Source: Akkermansiaceae bacterium
GTDB lineage: Bacteria; Verrucomicrobiota; Verrucomicrobiia; Verrucomicrobiales; Akkermansiaceae
DNA: 64,000 nt
Direction: 5' to 3'
Assembly: GCA_018402445.1 (NCBI GenBank)
Contig: JAGYIT010000007.1
Location: 1-64,000 of the forward strand
In this document: one piece after another, positions 10,015 to 19,308 of the stretch
Position numbering within the stretch: the stretch's first letter is position 1
How the letters are laid out: the number at the start of each line of letters is the position of its first letter
The notes under the pieces: model-generated
The model's input: only the letters and a program-made list of their open reading frames with translations
Database searches by the model: none
Told to the model about the DNA's origin: nothing
Program-made: the position numbers and the translations under genes

Positions 10015-10432
10015 GGGTGATGCGCGACCGGTTGCGGGTGCGGAAGATCTCGACGTGGATCTCGGTGGTGTCGGTGTCCTCGCGGATCGAGAGGATCTGG
10101 AAAAGGGGTTCCCGGCGCATGCGGAAAAAGCAGTGTAGAGGGACATCCGGGTGCGGGGCGTTCCAGAGATATTTTGCGAGGGGGAAATCGGGTGCATCGG
10201 AGAGCGCGGTGAGGATCTCGCGGATGCGGAAGGCCGTGTGTTTCCGCAGGAGCCTGTTGACGGCAGACTTCGCCAGACGTGCCTCGATCCAAGCGGCCAA
10301 GGGATTTTGGTGATCCTCCTCGATCTCGGCAATCAGCTCCCGGGCATGGATGGCCATGAGCGACTGGAACTCGGTGCGGTCGATTTCGCCGCGCTCAAAA
10401 CGGGCGGCTAGCTGGCGGGGTGTTTCCAACAT
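9950..10432 (-). CDS. Conserved hypothetical protein, about 160 residues
   Basis: Starts MLETPRQLAARFERGEIDRT and appears to be soluble, helical in the N-terminal half and beta-rich in the last 60 residues (FQILSIREDTDTTEIHVEIF). I do not recognise the family. The ATG at 10432 is preferred to an upstream ATG because the added 41 residues look like translated intergenic DNA. It ends inside the convergent MATE gene. Confidence 0.6.
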   Translation of the reverse strand: MLETPRQLAARFERGEIDRTEFQSLMAIHARELIAEIEEDHQNPLAAWIEARLAKSAVNRLLRKHTAFRIREILTALSDAPDFPLAKYLWNAPHPDVPLHCFFRMRREPLFQILSIREDTDTTEIHVEIFRTRNRSRITLSRDPDWQLRAPSFSKGAGRA

Positions 10433-10570
10433 AGTCGGCGAATATGTGATGGTTTTTCGGAAACGAAAGGACGGCTTTCCCTCACAGATAGCGGATTGTG
10501 CAGACACAAGACTTGGAGAAACGAGACGCAAGGAAAGAGCGTGGGATGCGCGCAATGAATGAGTATTCCG

Positions 10571-11786
10571 TCATAGATCGGCGGGCTTCGGATAGATGGA
10601 ATGGGAACCCGCGAGTTTCACCGCGATGAGTGTGCAGAGAGCCAGCGGTAAGCCGATCTTCCAACCTAACAGCTCCATGCCCATGATGACGGAGGCTACC
10701 GGCGTCCGGGTGGCGGCGGCGAAAAGCGCGATCATGGAGATGCCCGCGAAGAGATCGACCGGCGCGTCGAGCCACCAGGCGAGCGAGTTCCCCAGCGCGG
10801 CTCCGATGAAGAACAGGGGCGTGACCTCGCCGCCCTTGAACCCGGCGGAAAGGGTGACGACGGTGAAGACGAGTTTCCAAAGCCATGCGGTGGCCGGCGC
10901 GTGGGTCTCCGCCGAGAGGAAGCCGGGCAGGGTCAGCGATTCACTTGTTTTCCGCAAGCGTCCCGAGCCCGAGGTAATCCGTGGTGCCGACCATCAGGAA
11001 TAGCGCGATGACGACCACACCGCCGACTCCCGCGCGGACGGCTTCGTGGGGGAGCCATTCGCGGAATTTCCGGGCGGTGAAATGGGAGCCGGAAACGAAC
11101 ATGCGGCACACGAGCGAGAGAACAGCTGCCAGCAGTAAGAGTTTCAACATGATCACCAGCCAGCCGACGGGCGAATGGCCGAAGTGGATCTCGGGATAGG
11201 GCGTGTGGTGGGCGCCCCATGCAAGGCAGATGAAATCCGCAGCGAGAGCGGTGAGTAGGCAGGGGATGATTTTCCGTGAAACAACCCGATTCCCCACGAA
11301 CTCCAGCGCGAACACCGCACCTGCGAAGGGCGTCCCGAACACCGCGCCGAAGCCGCCCGCGATCCCGCAACAAACCAGCAGCTTTCCCGCCGCCCGGCTC
11401 CCGGTAAAAAATCTCCCGAAGCCCGCCGCGATGGCCGCGCCCATCTGTACCGCAGTCCCCTCCCGCCCCGCCGAGCCGCCGAAGAGATGGGTGACCACGG
11501 TCGCAATCAGGATGCTCGGCGCGAGAACGAAAGGAACCTGCGGCCCATCCTTGTGGACGTTTCCGAGGATCACGTGATTGCCGGAGCTGACGTGCTTGCC
11601 GAGGTGGCGGTGGTAGAAACCCATCGCCACCCCCGCGATCGGAAGCAACCAGAGCAGCCATGGCGCGGCGAAGCGCTGGAGCGTCGCGGCGTCCAGCGCC
11701 CACAGAAAAAGCGCGGCGGAGGATCCGATCAGCGCGGCCATCACGGCGAGGCAGGCGATCCATTTTAGGGTTCTTCCAAAAGGCAT
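10571..11786 (-). pseudogene. ClC-type chloride channel/antiporter, split by a frameshift
   Basis: The first part (11786-10941) starts MPFGRTLKWIACL and carries the GSAGREGTAVQMGAAIA selectivity-filter region, FGAVFGTPFAGAVFALE and the end block [11 protein letters not shown]. The reading frame then stops at 10941, but ClC sequence resumes at once in another frame (SLTLPGF, then [29 protein letters not shown]) down to 10571. A one-base indel in the GGAAAACAAG context near 10945 explains the break. The second part has only a TTG as possible start and no ribosome binding site, so separate translation is unlikely. If restored, this is a roughly 400-residue channel of the short bacterial ClC type without CBS domains. 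Confidence 0.8.
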
Positions 11787-12002
11787 CAAAGCGGTGCAAG
11801 ATTGGCGTGCGGTGGGCGCGATGTGAACCTGAATCTTGGCGGCGGTGTTGCGGGATACGAGAAATGCACGTGAAACAGTGGGGTCGCGGGCGATTGCGGC
11901 AGGGGAGGGATTCCCTGCGCCGTGCGGTTTTTGGAAAAGCCTCAAAGCCGTTCTGGACACGTTGGTGGGGCGCTTTTAGGGTGCGCGGACACATCAAGAA
12001 TT

Positions 12003-12827
12003 ATGAGCAATACTTTATACAAAAACGCCGCGCGGATGAGCCTCATTGCGCTTGCCGCCACAGGAATCGGTTTCGCCCAGGAGGAAGCAGCAGAAGGGGC
12101 AGCGCCCTCATCTCCTGCCGCTGCCCCGGCCAACGCGGAGCAGGCCAGGAACGATTCCTCCTACGCCCTCGGCTACCGCACGGGCGGCACCTTCGGCCAG
12201 GAATTCGGTCGTTTCGGCGTGAAGCTGGATGACCTTGAGATGGAGGCGTTCCTCAATGGTTTCAGGGCGGCCGTGAAAGGCGAGAAGCCCGAGGTGGAGG
12301 AGGAGCGCCTGCAGGCCGCCATGACCGCCCTTGGCGAGATGCTCCAGCAGCGTGAGAAGGACGCCGCCCAAGCGAATCTCGACGCCGGGAAGAAGTTCCT
12401 TGAGGAAAACGCGAAGCGCGAAGGGGTGAAAACCCTGGAGAGCGGTCTGCAATACGAAGTGCTCAAGGAGGGCGGCGAGTCGAAATACATCGCGCCGAAG
12501 GAAGGCGAACCCGAGAAACAGTTTATGGTGAACTACAAGGGCACCCTGATCGACGGCACCGAGTTCGACTCCTCCGAGGAAGGTAAGCCGATGCCGATGA
12601 CCCTCGCGGTCATCGACGGCTTCAAGGAGGCTCTCACCTTGATGCCTGTCGGAGCGAAATGGAAGCTCTTCATCCCCAGCAACCTGGCCTACGGCGAGGA
12701 GCGCCGCAGCGCCGAGATCGCACCGAACACCACCCTGATTTTCGAGCTCGAACTCGTCGAGATCAAGGACGCCCCGCCGTCACCGGAAGGCGGCGGTTTC
12801 CCGCTCCCCATTCCCGGGGGCGAGTGA
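12003..12827 (+). CDS. FKBP-type peptidyl-prolyl cis-trans isomerase, exported
   Basis: A 274-residue protein: signal peptide to about residue 25, an Ala/Pro-rich linker, an N-terminal helical dimerisation domain (YALGYRTGGTFGQEF) like FkpA/Mip proteins, then an FKBP fold from about residue 145 (VNYKGTLIDGTEFDSS, GFKEALTLMPVGAKWKLFIPSNLAYGE, IFELELVEI). It speeds up prolyl isomerisation of secreted proteins in the periplasm. The start at 12003 directly precedes a classic signal peptide; 27 in-frame upstream residues look non-coding. A good terminator follows 37 bp after the stop. Confidence 0.9.
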   Translation: MSNTLYKNAARMSLIALAATGIGFAQEEAAEGAAPSSPAAAPANAEQARNDSSYALGYRTGGTFGQEFGRFGVKLDDLEMEAFLNGFRAAVKGEKPEVEEERLQAAMTALGEMLQQREKDAAQANLDAGKKFLEENAKREGVKTLESGLQYEVLKEGGESKYIAPKEGEPEKQFMVNYKGTLIDGTEFDSSEEGKPMPMTLAVIDGFKEALTLMPVGAKWKLFIPSNLAYGEERRSAEIAPNTTLIFELELVEIKDAPPSPEGGGFPLPIPGGE

Positions 12828-12863
12828 TCCCCGCAAAGGGGGTGTCACTCCCTCGATTTCCCG

Positions 12864-12895
12864 GCCCCCGGCGGTGCTTCCGCCGGGGGCTTTCC
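12864..12895 (+). terminator. Rho-independent terminator after the FKBP gene
   Basis: An 11-bp GC-rich stem (GCCCCCGGCGG with its complement) closes a 5-base loop and is followed by a short T-rich stretch. Confidence 0.8.
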
Positions 12896-13065
12896 GTTTG
12901 GGCAAAAAATGGTGTTTATCTGACAGAAAATTGAGGATTGAGGTTGCGGTCGATCTCGCTCTGCTCGGTGGTGGTTCCCCTATTTGTATTTAGCATCAGA
13001 TTGCGATTGGAAAGCCGTAACGGCGGAGCCGAAACAGTCTGCGCCGCCAAAAGCGCCGTCCGGAA

Positions 13066-13100
13066 AATAGGAAAGCCGCCGGATTTCTACGGCGGCTTCC
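13066..13100 (-). terminator. Terminator after the phosphofructokinase gene
   Basis: Read on the minus strand, GGAAGCCGCC pairs with GGCGGCTTTCC around a 10-base loop, followed by a T-rich run (CTATTTTCC). It begins 26 bp past the stop of the pfk gene. Confidence 0.75.
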
Positions 13101-13125
13101 GATCGGTGCGCTGGTATCTTGGGGA

Positions 13126-14352
13126 TCAGCGGTTGAGGATTTTCGCGACGGCAGGGGCTCGGAGGCGGTGCGGCTCGGGCATATTCGAGCCGAGTAGGGG
13201 GCGGCAGTAGTTCACGAAATCCTGCGTGACGCCGTTGCCTTCCTCGTTGATGAAATTGTCCGGCATGTGGCGAGTTTTGCCGGCGACCTTAGCGATATCG
13301 ACCAGTTCGTAATCCACCGAGTAATTGAGGACGGGTCGCTTGATCACGACGGAGCCATCGACGTTGTCCCACATCGCGTATTGCACGGCTTTCTCGCCGA
13401 CCTCGCGGGCCTCGCGGGCATCGCGGTCCGATTGGATGCCCATGAAGGAACGCTGGAGGTAGCCGAAGGTGTCGGAGCGCACGCGCTTGATCTTGAGCCC
13501 GTCGCGGATCGTGTCCGCGAGCAGGTCGCCGAGGGCGCCGGTGCCGGAGAGCTGGACGTTGCCGTGGGAGTCGCGCTCTTCCTTGCCGAGGAGTTTCACG
13601 ATCATGGGCGTGCCGTCGGGATCGGAGATTCCCTCGGAAACGGCGATGGTGCACATGCCGTATTTTGAATAGACGCGATCCACGTCTGCGAGGAGCTGCT
13701 CGGTGGTGAAGTGGCGCTCCGGCATGTAGATGAGGTGCGGGCCGTCGTTGAAATATTTCTGGCCCAGCGCGGAGGAGGCGGTGAGGAAACCGGCGTGGCG
13801 GCCCATGATGCAGCCGATATAGACGCCCTGCAGCGCGCGGTTGTCGAGGTTCACGCCCTGGAACGCCTGCGCGACGAAGCGCGCCGCCGAGCCGAAGCCC
13901 GGGCAATGGTCGTTTTCCATTAGGTCGTTGTCGATGGTCTTGGGGATGTGGATCGCGCGGAGTTCGTAGTCCGCCTCCTTCGCCTGCTCGTTGACGATGC
14001 GGACGGTGTCCGAGGAGTCGTTGCCGCCGACGTAGAAGAAATAGCGGATGTCATGGGCTTTCATCACCTCGAACATGCGCGCGCAGTATTCCAAATCGGG
14101 CTTGTCGCGGGTGGAGAGCAGGCCGGAAGAAGGGGTGCCAGCGACCTGCTCGAGGTTGTGGGTCGTTTCCCGGGTGAGATCGACGAAATTCTCGTTGATG
14201 ATTCCTGAAACGCCGTGCACCGCGCCGTAGATGCAGGTGACCTGCGAGAATTTCCGGGCTTCTAGGGCGACGCCGACGATGCTCTGGTTGATGACGGGGG
14301 TGGGGCCGCCGCCTTGGGCGACGAGGACTTTTCCTTCAAGACGATTGCTCAT
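13126..14352 (-). CDS. Diphosphate-dependent 6-phosphofructokinase
   Basis: A 408-residue PFK-family protein. It has the N-terminal GGGPTPVINQSI loop, GGNDSSDT near residues 109-116 and PKTIDND near 137. In this family an Asp after the GG-x and a Lys in PKTIDND mark the use of pyrophosphate instead of ATP, so I infer a PPi-dependent, reversible fructose-6-phosphate kinase of glycolysis. RHAGFLTA, the PERHF block and the FGYLQRSF block complete the substrate site. The ATG at 14352 is used; the upstream in-frame extension is a run of G/C repeats with no RBS. Confidence 0.9.
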   Translation of the reverse strand: MSNRLEGKVLVAQGGGPTPVINQSIVGVALEARKFSQVTCIYGAVHGVSGIINENFVDLTRETTHNLEQVAGTPSSGLLSTRDKPDLEYCARMFEVMKAHDIRYFFYVGGNDSSDTVRIVNEQAKEADYELRAIHIPKTIDNDLMENDHCPGFGSAARFVAQAFQGVNLDNRALQGVYIGCIMGRHAGFLTASSALGQKYFNDGPHLIYMPERHFTTEQLLADVDRVYSKYGMCTIAVSEGISDPDGTPMIVKLLGKEERDSHGNVQLSGTGALGDLLADTIRDGLKIKRVRSDTFGYLQRSFMGIQSDRDAREAREVGEKAVQYAMWDNVDGSVVIKRPVLNYSVDYELVDIAKVAGKTRHMPDNFINEEGNGVTQDFVNYCRPLLGSNMPEPHRLRAPAVAKILNR

Positions 14353-14482
14353 ACGGGCGGGAGGATTCCGGTTTCGCCCATGCGGGGCAAGGAGATTCCC
14401 GAGGTCCAGGGGACAGGGGGGCAGGGGGGCAGGGGGACAGTTCCTTGATATCGGCCTCATTCTATGGCAATAATGCGCATCT

Positions 14483-14941
14483 GTGCAAACCCCTTGCCCC
14501 TATCTTCCCAAGCATGATGCCGGAAAGCCGCTGCGGCACGGGGCGGATCGCGGGGTAGTGTTTTACCGGGACGCGCTGACTTTCGCGCAGGGGCATTGGC
14601 TGGCGGGGAAACCGGCGCAGGCAATCCTGCAACTTAACAAGGCGTTTTCCGCCGACCTGCAGGAGGATGATCTGGTGCTGCAAGAATGGCCGTGGCCTTA
14701 CGCCGCGCTGGAGTGGATTCTGGATAAATCGGCGGACGGAGGGGCGGGATTTCTCGGGAATCCGGTGCGTCATTTCCAGCACCTCGCCACGCGGATGACC
14801 GGGCCGCGGCGGGAGGTTCGCATCGCACGGGCCTGGAAATGCTTCCACCTCGCGCGGCGTGTCCTTGCCGGGCGCGGCAATTTTCCGCTGGATGGGCGGC
14901 AGATCGCCCGCGAGGGGATTTTTATTCCTTCTAGGACGTGA
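14483..14941 (+). CDS. Conserved hypothetical protein, helical
   Basis: About 150 residues, soluble, with helical repeat-like content (YRDALTFAQGHWLAGKPAQAILQLNKAF) that resembles a single TPR or Sel1 unit, then WPWPYAALEWIL and a C-terminal REVRIARAWKCFHLARRVL segment. I do not recognise a named family. The start is uncertain: GTG codons near residue 24 (VVFYRDAL) are alternatives to the ATG at 14483. It stands alone, divergent from pfk. Confidence 0.55.
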   Translation: MQTPCPYLPKHDAGKPLRHGADRGVVFYRDALTFAQGHWLAGKPAQAILQLNKAFSADLQEDDLVLQEWPWPYAALEWILDKSADGGAGFLGNPVRHFQHLATRMTGPRREVRIARAWKCFHLARRVLAGRGNFPLDGRQIAREGIFIPSRT

Positions 14942-15025
14942 TCGGGAAAATTTTGCAACATTGGGAACCACAAACCGTCACGAATCTGGCGAATTTTTTT
15001 GGGAACTACGGAAAGCAGACATGTA

Positions 15026-15100
15026 TTACACAGAGGGCATGGTTACAAAATCACAGGGTTTCATAACAAAGGCTCTGTGTTTTTTGTGTCTCTGTGGTTG
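15026..15100. repeat. ACACAGAG-type inverted-repeat element
   Basis: TTACACAGAG at the left end is mirrored by CTCTGTGT and TCTCTGTGGTT near the right end. It is a diverged member of the dispersed ACCGCAGAG family seen at seven further places in the window. Confidence 0.55.
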
Positions 15101-15165
15101 ATTTTTTTTGCCGCCATAGGATCGGTTTCGCGCTCATTCGCGGGAGAAAATTTCTGGCTGGGAAG

Positions 15166-16566
15166 TCATTTCCCCCGGTGCTTCTTGAAGATGGCGAGGG
15201 TGCGGTCGCGCTCGGTTTTGTGGTCGAGGCAGGGGAGGGGATAGCCGGGGGCGAGCGGGCGTCCGTCCTCGGGAGGGGCTAGGAAACGTTTCGGGTGGAT
15301 GTCCGCGAGTTCGGGGATCCAGCGCTTGATGTAATTCCCTTCGGGGTCGTGCTTGGCGGTCTGTGACCAGGGATTCTGGATGCGGAAGTAGGGGGCGGCG
15401 TCCGCGCCGGTGCCGGCGGACCATTGCCAGCCGCCGTTGTTGGAGGCGATCTCGCCGTCGGTGAGGTGCTGCATGAAATGGGACTCGCCGAGTTTCCAGT
15501 CGATGTGCAGATCCTTGGTGAGGAACATGGCGGTGATCATGCGGACGCGGTTGTGCATGAAGCCGGTGGCAAGGAGCTGGCGCATCCCGGCATCGACGAT
15601 GGGGAAGCCGGTGCGGCCCTGCTTCCAGAATTCGAATTTCTCGCCGGGTTCGTCCCAAGGCAGGCCTTTCCAATCCGTGTTAAACTCATGGTCTAACACA
15701 TGGGGGAAGTGGTGGAGGATGGCGAAGTAAAATTCCCGCCAGGCGAGTTCCTTGATGTAGACGTCGATGGACGCCTGCGCGGAGGGGGAGGCGGATTGGC
15801 GGGCTTCGGTCACCTTGTGGAAAAGGGTGCGGACGGAGATCAGGCCGTAGCGCAGATCCTGCGAGATGCGGGAGGTGCCGTCCTCGGCGGGAAGGTCTCG
15901 GCGCGCGGCGTAGGTGGCGATGATTTCGGAAACGGCGCGATCCATGCGCTGGCGGGCGGCGCGTTCGCCGGGTTCGGGGAGCTCGGCTAAGGATGTTTCC
16001 AAGCTCCAATGGGCGACGGTGGGCAGATTGAGGCTCGGGATGCCTTCCGGAGTGGAAAGTGATTTCGGCTTCGGCAGCGGGGCGGGCTTTTCCAGCGAGA
16101 GCCAGTTTCGCGAGTAGGGGGTGAAGACCTTGTAGGGGGAGCCGGATTGGGTGAGGGCGGCGGTGGGATTGTGTAGGGCGACGTCGTCGTAGCCGTGGCA
16201 GCCGACGCCGAGTTCCGCGCAGAGTGCGGCGAGCTTCGCCTCGACCGCTTTGCCGAAGGGATCGGGATCGCGGTTGAAATAGATCGCGGTCGCTCCGGTT
16301 TCGGGGATGAGTTTCCGCAACTCCTCCACGGCCTCGCCCTCGCGGATGATCAGGCGGCCTTCGAGGATTTCCAGGTTCCTAGCCAGCGAATCGAGGCAGC
16401 CGCAGAGGAAATGCTGGCGGTTTGCGCCGGTCCAGTGGTGCGAATTTTTCCAGCCGCTCAGGATGTAAATCGGGATCACCGGCGCGCCCTGGCCGGCGGC
16501 GTGGTGGAGGGCGGTGTTGTCGGCGACGCGGAGGTCACGCCGGAACCAGTGGATGACAGGAAGCAT
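15166..16566 (-). CDS. phrB: Deoxyribodipyrimidine photolyase
   Basis: A 466-residue cryptochrome/photolyase-family flavoprotein. The N-terminal antenna domain starts with VIHWFRRDLRVADNTAL; the FAD-binding domain has LAWREFYF, the KGLPWDEPGEKFEFWKQGRTG block, PIVDAGMRQLLATGFMHNRVRM and the WQWSAGTGADAAPYFRIQNP block, all typical of class I CPD photolyases. It repairs cyclobutane pyrimidine dimers using blue light. The second ATG (16566) is preferred because it places the RRDLR motif at the normal distance. Monocistronic by position. Confidence 0.92.
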   Translation of the reverse strand: MLPVIHWFRRDLRVADNTALHHAAGQGAPVIPIYILSGWKNSHHWTGANRQHFLCGCLDSLARNLEILEGRLIIREGEAVEELRKLIPETGATAIYFNRDPDPFGKAVEAKLAALCAELGVGCHGYDDVALHNPTAALTQSGSPYKVFTPYSRNWLSLEKPAPLPKPKSLSTPEGIPSLNLPTVAHWSLETSLAELPEPGERAARQRMDRAVSEIIATYAARRDLPAEDGTSRISQDLRYGLISVRTLFHKVTEARQSASPSAQASIDVYIKELAWREFYFAILHHFPHVLDHEFNTDWKGLPWDEPGEKFEFWKQGRTGFPIVDAGMRQLLATGFMHNRVRMITAMFLTKDLHIDWKLGESHFMQHLTDGEIASNNGGWQWSAGTGADAAPYFRIQNPWSQTAKHDPEGNYIKRWIPELADIHPKRFLAPPEDGRPLAPGYPLPCLDHKTERDRTLAIFKKHRGK

Positions 16567-16620
16567 CTTTGATGAAAGCACCGTTCCGATTTCCGGAAAG
16601 CGGCAATATCAGGAAACTGA

Positions 16621-16881
16621 TCAGGTTTTGGAGAGAAAGAGCTCGCTTTTCTTGATCGTGGCGGGGCTGAGCTTGCCCTTTACCCTTGGTGCGCTTTCGA
16701 GAAGGCCTTTCAGTTCCTCTAGTATCTTCTCGGCAGCAACTAGGGATTTCCGTGGGCCTCCGAATTTCTTGTCAGGAAAATACTTCGTGAAGGTGGTGCC
16801 GCTACGGCTAATGCAGAGCCGCCAACCTTCGAAAGCGGCGTTCTCATAAGTGAATCGAGTGAGGTTTTTCTTCGATTTCAT
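16621..16881 (-). CDS. Small protein with an AP2/ERF-like DNA-binding fold
   Basis: An 86-residue basic protein. The stretch GWRLCISRSGTTFTKYF followed by DKKFGGPRKSLVAAEKILEEL has the three-strand plus helix pattern of bacterial AP2/ERF-type domains, which in plants and phage homing endonucleases bind DNA. It may be a small DNA-binding protein. It stands between phrB and rpoA, reading away from rpoA, and no partner gene suggests a pathway. The assignment rests on pattern resemblance only. Confidence 0.55.
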   Translation of the reverse strand: MKSKKNLTRFTYENAAFEGWRLCISRSGTTFTKYFPDKKFGGPRKSLVAAEKILEELKGLLESAPRVKGKLSPATIKKSELFLSKT

Positions 16882-17112
16882 ATCTAGGGGACAGTAGAAT
16901 TACTTTTCATACAAGCCAATCTGCTGCCGGATTCCAAGCATAAAGGCGAGAAACAGCGGGAATTATCGATTTTTAGGCGAAAAACATTGCAAGAACCCCG
17001 CCGAACGATTTTCTTCGCGCCCCGCGAGCGATTTACATCGAAAAAGCCGTTGGTCCTCCGGGCGCGAAAGCGCTCTGCTCGCTGGAGGGAAACCCGGCCA
17101 CCAAGAACAAAC

Positions 17113-18195
17113 ATGTCAGCCATCACACTTGCTCGCTTCGAGCTACCGAACCGTCTCGTCCGCAACGAGGAAACCGCCACCGACACCTACGCGCAGTTCG
17201 TCGCGGAACCCTTTGAGCGCGGCTACGGCCACACCATCGGCAACTCCCTGCGCCGCGTCTTGCTCTCCTCGCTTGAGGGTGCGTCCATCACGTCCGTGCG
17301 CATCGCCGGCGTGCAACATGAATTCTCCAGCCTCCCCGGCGTGGTCGAGGATGTCACCGACATCGTGCTGAACCTCAAGAAGGTGAAGTTCTCCCACAAC
17401 GACAAGGAGCCGCGCATCCTCGCCATCAAGGTCGAGAAGGACGGCGTTATCACCGCCGGCGATATCCAAGGCGATAACATCTACGACGTGGTCAACAAGG
17501 ATCAGGTCATCTGCACCCTCGACAAAAAGGTGAAATTCGATTGCGAGTTCGAAGTCCGCGTCGGCCGCGGTTTCTCCACCGGCGATGAGAACAAGCGCAA
17601 GGATCAGCCCATCGGTGTGATCGCGATCGACTCGATCTTCTCCCCCGTGACCCGCGTGAAATACAGCGTGGACACGACCCGCGTCGGCCAGATGACGGAT
17701 TACGACAAGCTCACGCTCGACATCTGGACGGACGGCCGGATCACCCCGCAGGACGCGCTCCTCCAGGCTTCCGCGATCCTCCGCCACCACCTCGACGTAT
17801 TCGTCAACTACGACGAGAACGCCGTCGATTTCGAGGAGGCACCCGCCGAATCGAGCGAGGAGAACGCTGCTCTTAAGAAGCTGCTCAACATGTCGGTCAA
17901 CGAGATCGAGCTTTCCGTCCGCGCGGCGAACTGCCTGAACAACGCGAATATCACTACCGTGGGCCAGCTCGCCATGAAGTCCGAGGCGGAGATGCTGAAA
18001 TACCGCAACTTCGGGAAAAAATCCCTCAACGAGATCAAGGACAAGCTCGTCGAGCTCGGCCTCGGCCTCGGCATGTCCTTCGAGCCCGCGCTTCTCGCCG
18101 GCGGCTCTGTCGCCACCCGCGGCCCGCGCCTCGGAGCGGAAGACGAAGCTCCTGTTGGACTCGCCGATCTCATTGCGCAGAACCTCGACGAATGA
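17113..18195 (+). CDS. rpoA: DNA-directed RNA polymerase subunit alpha
   Basis: A 360-residue alpha subunit. The N-terminal dimerisation domain contains the EPFERGYGHTIGNSLRRVLL block and GASITSVRIAGVQHEFSSLPGV; the C-terminal helix-hairpin-helix domain has LELSVR-like (IELSVRAANCLNNANI) and LKYRNFGKKSLNEIKDKL, which contact UP elements and activators. The ATG at 17113 gives the canonical start; the in-frame codons upstream are leader sequence. It is followed after 38 bp by rplQ, the normal order, but the usual upstream genes rpsM, rpsK and rpsD are not in the window. Confidence 0.97.
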   Translation: MSAITLARFELPNRLVRNEETATDTYAQFVAEPFERGYGHTIGNSLRRVLLSSLEGASITSVRIAGVQHEFSSLPGVVEDVTDIVLNLKKVKFSHNDKEPRILAIKVEKDGVITAGDIQGDNIYDVVNKDQVICTLDKKVKFDCEFEVRVGRGFSTGDENKRKDQPIGVIAIDSIFSPVTRVKYSVDTTRVGQMTDYDKLTLDIWTDGRITPQDALLQASAILRHHLDVFVNYDENAVDFEEAPAESSEENAALKKLLNMSVNEIELSVRAANCLNNANITTVGQLAMKSEAEMLKYRNFGKKSLNEIKDKLVELGLGLGMSFEPALLAGGSVATRGPRLGAEDEAPVGLADLIAQNLDE

Positions 18196-18233
18196 TCCAT
18201 AAACTTTATCTAAACCATTAAAGGAAGCCACCG

Positions 18234-18752
18234 ATGAGACATCGCCGCAATACCACCAAGCTCAAACGCTCCGCCTCGCACCGCAAATCCCTGCTCGCCA
18301 ACTTGGCGTGCAGCCTGATCGAGCACGGACGCATCCGCACCACGTTCGGAAAGGCAAAAGCCCTGCGCCCTGTCGCCGAAAAACTGGTTACCCAAGCCAA
18401 GCGCAACGACCTGCATTCCCGCAGGCTCGCCATCGCTTTCCTCCGCCAGAAGGAAGCCGTATCAAAACTTTTCGCGGAGGTCGCACCGGCCGCCTCGGAT
18501 CGCCAGGGCGGTTACTGCCGCATCACCAAACTCGGCCAGCGCATGACCGACGCCGCACCGATGGCCATCATCGAGTGGGTCGATCTCCCGGCGCTTGACG
18601 CGGAGGAAACGATCGAGGAACCCGCCGCCGAGGAGACCAAGCCCGCAAAGAAAGCCGCCAAGAAAATGGAAGAAGTGAAGGCAGAAGAAGTGAAGACAGA
18701 AGACGTGGTGACGGAAGACGAGAAAAAGAAAGAATCCGCTGCCACCGAGTAA
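18234..18752 (+). CDS. rplQ: 50S ribosomal protein L17 with acidic tail
   Basis: A 172-residue protein. The first 120 residues are standard L17 (MRHRRNTTKLKRSASHRKSL, RIRTTFGKAKALRPVAEKL, GGYCRITKLGQRMTDAAPMA). The last 50 residues are a low-complexity Glu/Lys/Ala tail absent from most L17 proteins. It is part of the large subunit. Co-transcribed with rpoA, with a terminator shortly after the stop. Confidence 0.97.
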   Translation: MRHRRNTTKLKRSASHRKSLLANLACSLIEHGRIRTTFGKAKALRPVAEKLVTQAKRNDLHSRRLAIAFLRQKEAVSKLFAEVAPAASDRQGGYCRITKLGQRMTDAAPMAIIEWVDLPALDAEETIEEPAAEETKPAKKAAKKMEEVKAEEVKTEDVVTEDEKKKESAATE

Positions 18753-18776
18753 TTCCAGCGATCCAAATAATCATTC

Positions 18777-18810
18777 CAGCCCTCCCGCGGAAACGCGCGA
18801 GGGCTTTATT
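18777..18810 (+). terminator. Terminator after rpoA-rplQ
   Basis: AGCCCTC…CGCG, a GAAA loop, then CGCG…GAGGGCT followed by TTATT: a typical intrinsic terminator. Confidence 0.85.
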
Positions 18811-19002
18811 GTGTCGTAGACACTTCCCCTTGTGTGAAAATTTTACTACGGTGTAGTCAAGCAATATGTGGTTGGTTCGGCTCAAGCTCGGATAATGCCC
18901 CGGGTCGCACGGATTGGATGTCGATAGCCAAGACAAGAGCGACGAGGAACCAAGCCACCGCCTCAATCCTGTTAAAGTAATCGACCAATATGCCGAAATC
19001 GT

Positions 19003-19293
19003 TCACTTCACCTTCTTCACGATCTGTTTCCTGAAAAGCGGCAGGAACTCAGCCTCAATGTAGGCATGTGCGACATCGAGGCCTTCATTGCAGTAGATCT
19101 CACCGATCCTCGCCTCGACGCTGGTGGGATTTCCGAAGGCGCTGAGGAAATCGTTGGAGGTGAGGTGGGTGAACCAGATCCCGTCCATGCAGCCGCGCTC
19201 GCGGAGCACGAATTCGCGGGCGAAAAGCGCGAGCACGGCGTCGCCGATCCATGCGGCTTCGCGTTCGATCTTGAGTGCTTCGTTGCGGGTCAC
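19003..19293 (-). CDS. Small RNase III-domain-like protein
   Basis: A 96-residue protein. EREAAWIGDAVLALFAREFVL matches the signature helix of RNase III domains, where the Asp helps bind Mg2+, and the later FTHLTSNDFLSAFGNPTSVEA would fold as the following helices. It lacks a dsRNA-binding domain and is shorter than Mini-RNase III (about 130 residues), so activity is uncertain. Reads toward rplQ; the next gene upstream starts a separate reading frame 16 bp away and may be co-transcribed. Confidence 0.6.
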   Translation of the reverse strand: MTRNEALKIEREAAWIGDAVLALFAREFVLRERGCMDGIWFTHLTSNDFLSAFGNPTSVEARIGEIYCNEGLDVAHAYIEAEFLPLFRKQIVKKVK

Positions 19294-19308
19294 GCGCGGA
19301 GTCTGTGG

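Noticed and set aside
9132..10313. Plus-strand frame of 393 codons
   Set aside because: Out-of-frame reading of the MATE gene and its convergent neighbour; Arg/Gly/Asp-rich without hydrophobic segments.
18568..18966. Minus-strand frame of 132 codons at the rplQ end
   Set aside because: Antisense to the L17 tail and across the terminator; Ser/Leu/Arg-rich without motifs.
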